DNA from: Beijerinckiaceae bacterium
GTDB taxonomy: Bacteria > Pseudomonadota > Alphaproteobacteria > Rhizobiales > Beijerinckiaceae
Direction: 5' to 3'
DNA: 11,765 nt
NCBI GenBank assembly: GCA_947456315.1
Contig: CANGRU010000020.1
Coordinates: 1 to 11,765 of the forward strand
Positions within the stretch are counted from its first letter, which is position 1; the number at the start of each line of letters is the position of its first letter. Below, piece by piece: positions 5,626 through 11,765 of the stretch. A model generated the notes under the pieces. It was given only the letters and a program-made list of their open reading frames with translations. It had not been told where the DNA came from and ran no database searches. Made by a program: the position numbers and the translations under genes.

Positions 5626-6630
5626 ATGGTCAAGGTCGCGATCAACGGTTTCGGACGTATCGGCCGCAATGTGCTGCGCGCTATTGTCGAGTCGGGCCGC
5701 AAGGACATTCAGGTTGTTGCCATCAATGATCTGGGTCCGGTCGAAACCAATGCGCATCTGATGCGCTTTGACTCGGTGCATGGCCGCTTCCCCGGCAAGG
5801 TGACCGTGTCGGGCGACACGATTGATGTCGGCTTTGGCCCGATCAAAGTGACAGCCATCCGCAACCCCGCCGAATTGCCGCACAAGGAATTGGGCGTCGA
5901 TATTGCGCTCGAATGCACGGGCATTTTCGTGACCCGTGACAAGGCAGCCGCGCATCTTGAAGCTGGCGCCAAGCGCGTCATCGTCTCGGCACCTTGCGAC
6001 AATGCCGATCTCACCGTCGTCTTCGGCGTCAACCACGACAAGCTGACGAAGGATCACATCGTCATCTCGAATGCGTCCTGCACGACAAACTGCCTGGCCC
6101 CCGTTGCCAAGGTCCTCAACGATGCCATCGGCATTGAAAAGGGCTTCATGACGACGATCCATTCCTACACGGGCGACCAGCCCACACTCGACACGATGCA
6201 CAAGGATCTCTACCGCGCCCGCGCTGCGGCTTTGTCGATGATCCCGACATCAACGGGCGCAGCCAAGGCTGTCGGTCTCGTGCTGCCGGAACTCAACGGC
6301 AAGCTCGATGGCTCGGCTATCCGCGTGCCGACCCCGAATGTCTCGGTTGTCGATCTGAAGTTTGTTGCCAAGCGCGCCACCACGGTTGCGGAAGTCAATG
6401 CGGCCATCAAGGCGGCTGCTGACGGCTCGCTCAAGGGCATTCTCGGCTATACGGATGTGTCGAACGTCTCGATCGACTTCAACCACGATTCACATTCATC
6501 CGTGTTCCACATGGATCAGACCAAGGTTATGGAAGGCACGTTTGTGCGCATCCTCTCCTGGTACGACAATGAATGGGGCTTCTCGAACCGCATGAGCGAC
6601 ACGGCTGTTGCCATGGGCAAGCTGCTCTAA
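5626..6630 (+). CDS. gap: Glyceraldehyde-3-phosphate dehydrogenase (phosphorylating)
   Basis: A 334-residue GAPDH that interconverts glyceraldehyde-3-phosphate and 1,3-bisphosphoglycerate. The Rossmann nucleotide-binding start is GFGRIGRN (8-15), with D35 in AINDL as the adenine-ribose contact typical of NAD use. The catalytic cysteine is C152 in SNASCTTNC (148-156), and H179 in TIHSYTGDQ activates it. The C-terminal [12 protein letters not shown] is also typical. Length is normal. The ATG at 5626 is preceded by a strong AAAGGAGA site 5 bp away. It lies between tkt and pgk on the same strand with no separate promoter recognised, so it is likely part of the tkt transcript. One copy alone cannot tell whether it serves glycolysis, gluconeogenesis or a Calvin cycle; cofactor choice was judged only from D35. 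Confidence 0.97.
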   Translation: MVKVAINGFGRIGRNVLRAIVESGRKDIQVVAINDLGPVETNAHLMRFDSVHGRFPGKVTVSGDTIDVGFGPIKVTAIRNPAELPHKELGVDIALECTGIFVTRDKAAAHLEAGAKRVIVSAPCDNADLTVVFGVNHDKLTKDHIVISNASCTTNCLAPVAKVLNDAIGIEKGFMTTIHSYTGDQPTLDTMHKDLYRARAAALSMIPTSTGAAKAVGLVLPELNGKLDGSAIRVPTPNVSVVDLKFVAKRATTVAEVNAAIKAAADGSLKGILGYTDVSNVSIDFNHDSHSSVFHMDQTKVMEGTFVRILSWYDNEWGFSNRMSDTAVAMGKLL

Positions 6631-6640
6631 GTTCAAAACA

Positions 6641-6670
6641 GGGCGCATCTCATCGAGGATGCGCCCTTTT
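6641..6670 (+). terminator. Hairpin between gap and pgk (partial terminator or mRNA-processing site)
   Basis: A perfect 9-bp stem, GGGCGCATC (6641-6649) with GATGCGCCC (6658-6666), has an 8-nt loop and is followed by only four T residues. It begins 10 bp after the gap stop codon. The short T tract suggests incomplete termination or a structure that protects the 3' end of a tkt-gap message, lowering pgk-fba expression relative to gap. Function is inferred. Confidence 0.6.
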
Positions 6671-6698
6671 CATATCATCCAAGAAAAGAGTTTCAGGC

Positions 6699-7895
<1,197 letters not shown>

Positions 7896-7921
7896 TTTCG
7901 GATTTTCTCGGAGGGATCAAA

Positions 7922-8938
7922 ATGAACAAGGACCAACTCGCCCAAGTGGCTGCTGCCATGTGTGCGCCCGGCAAGGGCATTCTCGCTGCTGACGAGAGCT
8001 CGGGCACGATCAAGAAGCGCTTTGATGCGATCGGCGTGGAATCGACCGCCGACAGCCGCCGCGACTATCGCGAGATGATGTTCCGCACGCAGGACGCGAT
8101 GACGCAGAACATTTCCGGCGTCATTCTCTATGATGAAACGATCCGCCAGAACGCCAAGGATGGCACGCCGCTGGTCAAGATCATCGAACAGATGGGTTCA
8201 ATTCCGGGCATCAAGGTCGATGCCGGTGTGAAGCCGTTGCCGAACTTTGCCAATGAGACGATCACCGAAGGTCTCGATGGTCTCAGCGAGCGTATGGCTG
8301 AGTACTACAAGATCGGCGCCCGTTTCGCGAAATGGCGTGCGGTAATTGATATTGCCGATGGCATTCCGTCACGCGGTGCAATCCTCGCCAATGCGCAGGC
8401 GCTCGCCCGTTATGCGGCGATCTGTCAGGCCAATAATATTGTGCCGATCGTCGAGCCGGAAGTGCTGATGGATGGCGGCCACGATCAGGCGCGTTGCTAT
8501 GAAGTGACCGAATTCGTTTTGAAGACGCTCTACAACGAGCTCTATGAAGCGAAGGTCTTCCTCGAAGGCACTGTGCTGAAGCCCAACATGATCGTGCCGG
8601 GCAAGAAGAGCGCCAAGCAGGTGTCGCCTGAGCAGGTCGCTGCCGAAACCGTGCGCGTGTTCAAGCAGACAGTTCCGGTTGCGGTTCCGGGCATTGCCTT
8701 CTTGTCGGGTGGTCAGGCGGATGTCGAAGCCACCGCCAATCTCGACGCGATCAACAAGCTCGGTCCGTTGCCGTGGTTGGTGACCTTCTCCTATGGTCGC
8801 GCTCTGCAGGCCGCTCCGCAGAAGGCTTGGGCTGGCCAGGCCGAGAATGTGCCTGCCGCACAGAAGGCTTTTGCACATCGCGCCAAGATGAACGGTCTGG
8901 CCTCCAAGGGCCAGTGGAACAAGGGTCTCGAAGGCTGA
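7922..8938 (+). CDS. fba: Fructose-bisphosphate aldolase, class I
   Basis: A 338-residue class I (Schiff-base) aldolase that cleaves or forms fructose-1,6-bisphosphate from the two triose phosphates; enzymes of this type may also act on sedoheptulose-1,7-bisphosphate. Catalytic residues visible by alignment from memory: D24 in LAADESSGT, K98 and K104 in GIKVDAGVK, K138-W139-R140 in FAKWR, E178 and E180 in VEPE, and the Schiff-base lysine K220 in EGTVLKPNM. The FLSGGQ phosphate-binding segment is near 260-265 and TFSYGRALQ is near the C terminus. No zinc-ligand pattern of class II enzymes is present. The ATG at 7922-7924 follows a GGAGGG site 6 bp upstream, so the open stretch before it (overlapping pgk) is not used. 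It is the last gene of the cluster and ends in a strong terminator. Confidence 0.96.
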   Translation: MNKDQLAQVAAAMCAPGKGILAADESSGTIKKRFDAIGVESTADSRRDYREMMFRTQDAMTQNISGVILYDETIRQNAKDGTPLVKIIEQMGSIPGIKVDAGVKPLPNFANETITEGLDGLSERMAEYYKIGARFAKWRAVIDIADGIPSRGAILANAQALARYAAICQANNIVPIVEPEVLMDGGHDQARCYEVTEFVLKTLYNELYEAKVFLEGTVLKPNMIVPGKKSAKQVSPEQVAAETVRVFKQTVPVAVPGIAFLSGGQADVEATANLDAINKLGPLPWLVTFSYGRALQAAPQKAWAGQAENVPAAQKAFAHRAKMNGLASKGQWNKGLEG

Positions 8939-8960
8939 TTGCTTTCCACTCTTCAAAAGA

Positions 8961-8990
8961 AAAGCCCGGCAGCAATGCCGGGCTTTTTTT
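8961..8990 (+). terminator. Rho-independent terminator of the tkt-gap-pgk-fba cluster
   Basis: A perfect 10-bp stem, AAAGCCCGGC (8961-8970) with GCCGGGCTTT (8977-8986), encloses the 6-nt loop AGCAAT and runs into a tract of seven T residues. It lies 22 bp after the fba stop. The A-rich 5' flank also gives a T-rich tail on the other strand, so it may stop antisense read-through as well. Confidence 0.93.
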
Positions 8991-9007
8991 ATGACGCGCC
9001 AACTTTC

Positions 9008-9094
9008 CCGTCATTGCGAGCGAAGCGAAGCAATCCAGAGCCTCACGCGCGGCTGCTGGATTGCCGCGTCGCCTTCGGCTCCTCGCAATGACGG
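9008..9094. repeat. 87-bp palindromic intergenic repeat, copy 2
   Basis: It has the same 13-bp ends as the copy at 391-477 (CCGTCATTGCGAG and its complement CTCGCAATGACGG) and the same total length, but lies in the opposite orientation. Compared without gaps to the reverse complement of copy 1 it differs at 12 positions, most of them in the central loop. Internal arms GAAGCAATCCAG (near 9026-9037) and CTGGATTGC (near 9056-9064) can also pair. It sits between the two terminators in the convergent gap between fba and ftsH, a typical place for such elements. Confidence 0.9.
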
Positions 9095-9106
9095 ACGAGG
9101 CTGCAA

Positions 9107-9136
9107 TAAAAAAACCCGGCGTCTCCGCCGGGTTTT
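9107..9136 (-). terminator. Rho-independent terminator of ftsH (bidirectional shape)
   Basis: On the minus strand AAAACCCGGC (9127-9136) pairs with GCCGGGTTTT (9111-9120) around a 6-nt loop, and a T-rich tail follows. It begins 7 bp after the ftsH stop. On the plus strand the same stem is followed by TTTT, so it can also act as a second barrier for transcripts coming from fba. Confidence 0.92.
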
Positions 9137-9143
9137 CTCATTC

Positions 9144-11057
9144 TTATGCTGAAGGCTGTGGCTCGAGCCCGCCTTCGGCTTGTGGGGGGCGTTTTGTTGT
9201 CGGCACTTGCGAGGAGCGCGGCGGCGAGGGTTCGTCATCCGTTTCGCGCACCGGCTTTTTGCCGTCCAGCAGGCCGAGGATTTCATCGCCCGTCAGCGTT
9301 TCATATTCGAGCAGGCCTTGGGCCAGAGCTTCAAGTCCGTCGCGCTTTTCGGTGATGATGCGGCGGGCTTCCGAATGGCCCATTTCGACCAAGCGGCGCA
9401 CTTCGCTATCGATCGTCTGTGCGGTCGATTCCGAAATGTTCTGCTGCTTGCCCATGGAATAGCCCAGGAAGACTTCTTCCTGATTTTCGCCATACATCAC
9501 AGTGCCCAGCGCATCCGAGAAGCCCCAGCGCGTGACCATGGCGCGCGCCAGTTTGGTGGCTTGCTCGATGTCGCTCTGCGCGCCGGACGTGATCTTGTCT
9601 TTGCCGAAGACGATTTCTTCAGCCACTCGACCACCCATCAGGACGGCCAAGCGTGACGTCATCTGCTCGTAGCTCATCGACAATTTGTCGCGCTCGGGCA
9701 GCTGCATGACCATGCCAAGGGCACGACCACGCGGAATGATCGTCGCCTTGTGGACGGGATCGGTGGCCGGCACGCTGAGAGCAACGAGTGCGTGGCCGCC
9801 TTCGTGATAGGCGGTCAGCATCTTTTCCTGTTCGGTCATGACGAGTGTGCGGCGTTCCGCACCCATCATGATCTTGTCTTTCGCGTCTTCGAATTCCGCC
9901 ATGGTGACGATGCGCTTGCCGCGACGCGCCGCCATGAGGGCTGCTTCATTGACGAGATTCATCAGATCGGCGCCCGAAAAACCCGGTGTGCCACGCGCAA
10001 CGGTCTTGAGTTCCACATCGGGAGCCAGCGGCACTTTGCGAACGTGAACCTTCAGAATGCGCTCACGGCCTGTGACGTCCGGATTGGGCACAACGATCTG
10101 GCGATCGAAGCGGCCCGGACGCAGAAGGGCAGGATCAAGCACGTCTGGGCGGTTGGTCGCTGCAATGAGGATGATGCCCTCATTGGCTTCGAAGCCGTCC
10201 ATTTCGACGAGCAATTGGTTGAGCGTCTGTTCGCGCTCATCATTGCCACCGCCGAGGCCCGCACCACGATGGCGACCGACCGCATCGATTTCGTCGATGA
10301 AGATGATGCAAGGTGCATTCTTCTTGGCTTGTTCGAACATGTCGCGCACGCGGCTTGCGCCCACGCCCACAAACATTTCGACGAAGTCGGAGCCAGAGAT
10401 GGTGAAAAAGGGCACATTGGCTTCGCCCGCAATGGCGCGTGCGAGCAATGTTTTACCTGTGCCCGGAGGGCCGACGAGCAGCACGCCGCGCGGGATACGT
10501 CCGCCCAAGCGCTGGAACTTCTGCGGGTCGCGCAGAAACTCGACGATCTCCTGCAAATCTTCCTTGGCTTCATCAACGCCGGCGACATCTTCAAATGTCA
10601 CGCGTCCATGCGCCTCGGTCAGCATTTTGGCTTTCGACTTGCCAAAGCCCATGGCTTTGCCGGCGCCGCCCTGCATTTGCCGCGAGAGGAAAATCCACAC
10701 GCCCAAGAAGGCGATCAACGGCAGACCGTTGACGAGCAAGGTCACCAGCCAGTTGTTGCCATCAGAGGGCGCCTTGGCCGTGATCGACACAGTCTTCTGG
10801 TAGAGCTTTGACACCAGCGTCGGGTCATTGGGCGCATAGGTGGAGAAAGCGCGATTGTCGTTGAAGTGACCCGAGATCTCGTGACCCGAGATGGTGACTT
10901 CACGCACGCGACCCTGATCCACCTCGCTCAAGAGCTGGCTGAAGGGAATTTCCTGCGTCTGCTGCCGCTGTCCCGGATTCTGGAACAGCATGACAAGCGC
11001 GACGACGAGGAGAAAAATAATCACCCAAAGGGCAAAATTCCTGAAATTCGGATTCAT
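9144..11057 (-). CDS. ftsH: ATP-dependent zinc metalloprotease FtsH
   Basis: A 637-residue inner-membrane AAA+ protease that degrades damaged membrane proteins and regulatory proteins, usually including the heat-shock sigma factor and LpxC-type targets. Order of parts: TM1 at about 8-25, a periplasmic domain, TM2 at about 103-124, then the AAA module with Walker A GPPGTGKT (196-203), pore loop FVG (229-231), Walker B IIFIDEID (251-258) and arginine fingers R313 and R316. The protease domain has HEGGH (418-422) with D496 as likely third zinc ligand. The tail from about 605 is Pro/Ser-rich and variable. The start at 11055-11057 ([14 protein letters not shown]) gives a normal N terminus with an AGGA site; 32 further open codons upstream cover the candidate promoter and are not protein-like. 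It lies 116 bp downstream of tilS, a common order in this class. Confidence 0.97.
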   Translation of the reverse strand: MNPNFRNFALWVIIFLLVVALVMLFQNPGQRQQTQEIPFSQLLSEVDQGRVREVTISGHEISGHFNDNRAFSTYAPNDPTLVSKLYQKTVSITAKAPSDGNNWLVTLLVNGLPLIAFLGVWIFLSRQMQGGAGKAMGFGKSKAKMLTEAHGRVTFEDVAGVDEAKEDLQEIVEFLRDPQKFQRLGGRIPRGVLLVGPPGTGKTLLARAIAGEANVPFFTISGSDFVEMFVGVGASRVRDMFEQAKKNAPCIIFIDEIDAVGRHRGAGLGGGNDEREQTLNQLLVEMDGFEANEGIILIAATNRPDVLDPALLRPGRFDRQIVVPNPDVTGRERILKVHVRKVPLAPDVELKTVARGTPGFSGADLMNLVNEAALMAARRGKRIVTMAEFEDAKDKIMMGAERRTLVMTEQEKMLTAYHEGGHALVALSVPATDPVHKATIIPRGRALGMVMQLPERDKLSMSYEQMTSRLAVLMGGRVAEEIVFGKDKITSGAQSDIEQATKLARAMVTRWGFSDALGTVMYGENQEEVFLGYSMGKQQNISESTAQTIDSEVRRLVEMGHSEARRIITEKRDGLEALAQGLLEYETLTGDEILGLLDGKKPVRETDDEPSPPRSSQVPTTKRPPQAEGGLEPQPSA

Positions 11058-11124
11058 TTCAGTCCTGTATGCGGCGAAGACCGCCGTCCCATAGCCACCC
11101 CGAGGGGATCTTTTCGATAGGTTC

Positions 11125-11153
11125 AATGTAGGCGTGCCAACAGGCATTGCCAA
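11125..11153 (-). promoter_or_regulatory. Candidate ftsH promoter, with partial RpoH resemblance
   Basis: On the minus strand TTGGCA (11148-11153) and TACATT (11125-11130) are 17 bp apart. Read with flanking bases it is CTTGG, then CCTACATTG, which partly matches the alphaproteobacterial heat-shock promoter pattern of CTTG and a CCTAT-like box about 18 bp apart. The start would be near 11118, giving a leader of about 60 nt containing a short GC hairpin (GCGG/CCGC near 11071-11085) before the ribosome site. ftsH is a known heat-shock gene in this class; assignment to RpoH here is inference. Confidence 0.4.
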
Positions 11154-11173
11154 GGGAAGGCCCTAGGGGAATC

Positions 11174-11765
11174 TTATGTGTCTGCCTCGGCCCCTGCTCG
11201 GCGAGGGGCCTCCCGCGTGATCACAAGCGCGCTATCACGCTTCAGATCGACCAAAGCGCCCCCGAGGGTCGCCCGCAAAGGCGTCTGGCTGGCCAGTGCC
11301 GCACGCAGATCCTCGACCAGAGGCTCGGCCTGTTCCAGTCTCGGGGCCTGCCCGAGACGGGCGATTTCAGCCATCAGCAGGCGCAGGGTGATTTCAGTCG
11401 GGGCCGCCAAGAGCTTCCGGCCATCCAGTCGGGTTGAAGCCTCATCGCGGGCGATCAGGGCTGTTTCAGCCAGTTGGGCAGCAGCGGCACTCAGCGCGTC
11501 ATCGGCGCGTGCGGCGCGTGCCGCCAGCCGCGTGAAACTGTCCGGCGTCATGCCGGCCTCTTCCAGCAGGCCCGCCAGACGGCGCATGTGCGTGCGGGCA
11601 AAGCGCGGATCTGCATTGGAGGGATCGGCAATTGTGGGCAAAGCGCGCGCGGCGCAAATGCCGATCAGCTCGCTTTTGCGCAGGTGAAGAAACGGCCGCG
11701 CATGGATGATCCCGTCGCGCGCGCTGAATGGGCGCATGCCAGCCAATCCGCCGATCGAAGAGCCG
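11174..11765 (-). CDS. tilS: tRNA(Ile)-lysidine synthase, C-terminal part (gene cut by right edge)
   Basis: The visible 196 codons match the middle and C-terminal region of TilS, the ATP-dependent enzyme that attaches lysine to C34 of the CAU-anticodon tRNA(Ile) so that it reads AUA as isoleucine. Recognisable parts are GLAGMRP near the edge, then ARPFLHLRKSELIGICA, and IADPSNADPRFARTHMRR, the conserved segment following the N-type ATP pyrophosphatase core. The remainder is an Ala/Arg/Leu-rich helical region typical of the variable TilS tail. The P-loop and the start codon lie beyond the window. The frame is open to the last base, so it is a partial gene, not a pseudogene. The TAA stop is at 11174-11176. 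ftsH follows on the same strand; no convincing terminator is seen between them, so some read-through is likely. Confidence 0.93.
   Translation of the reverse strand, partial: GSSIGGLAGMRPFSARDGIIHARPFLHLRKSELIGICAARALPTIADPSNADPRFARTHMRRLAGLLEEAGMTPDSFTRLAARAARADDALSAAAAQLAETALIARDEASTRLDGRKLLAAPTEITLRLLMAEIARLGQAPRLEQAEPLVEDLRAALASQTPLRATLGGALVDLKRDSALVITREAPRRAGAEADT

Noticed and set aside
9750..10811. 353-codon open frame opposite ftsH
   Set aside because: Fully covered by the AAA+ and protease domains of ftsH; His/Ala/Arg-rich with no domain.
11058..11153. 32-codon N-terminal extension of FtsH
   Set aside because: It would place unrelated residues before the first membrane segment and overlaps the promoter candidate; known FtsH proteins start near MNPNFRN.

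Overview
The window is ordinary core chromosome from an alphaproteobacterium. It most resembles the Hyphomicrobiales (the Bradyrhizobium/Beijerinckiaceae side), judging by protein family resemblance, the GC-rich third codon positions, the ZapA / 6S RNA / 5-formyl-THF cyclo-ligase neighbourhood, and two copies of a CCGTCATTGCGAG-ended palindromic repeat of a type I associate with this order. The assignment rests on recognition, not on a database search.

Left block (1-3383, all minus strand). Read in the direction of transcription it runs: a DUF4164-like coiled-coil protein, zapA (FtsZ-ring regulator), a BrnT/BrnA toxin-antitoxin pair with its own operator, 6S RNA (ssrS), 5-formyltetrahydrofolate cyclo-ligase (fau), a YmdB/TIGR00282 metallophosphoesterase, a palindromic repeat, and the 5' part of a YebC/PmpR regulator gene that runs off the left edge. 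Apart from brnTA this is the old zapA-ssrS-fau neighbourhood known from many proteobacteria. The brnTA pair looks like an insertion into it.

Central block (3602-8938, plus strand). Transketolase, glyceraldehyde-3-phosphate dehydrogenase, phosphoglycerate kinase and a class I fructose-bisphosphate aldolase lie head to tail, with a strong-looking promoter before tkt and a clear rho-independent terminator after fba. These enzymes interconvert triose, pentose and hexose phosphates and can serve glycolysis, gluconeogenesis, the pentose phosphate pathway or a Calvin cycle. No RuBisCO or phosphoribulokinase gene is visible here, so autotrophy cannot be inferred.

Right block (8939-11765). Two terminator hairpins enclose the second repeat copy in the convergent gap between fba and ftsH. 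On the minus strand follow ftsH (membrane AAA+ zinc protease), with a possible heat-shock-type promoter, and the 3' part of tilS, which is cut by the right edge.

I found no convincing undescribed system. The items most worth a second look are the brnTA insertion with its 11-bp inverted-repeat operator, the 6S RNA gene, the two mutually inverted repeat copies, and the hairpin between gap and pgk.
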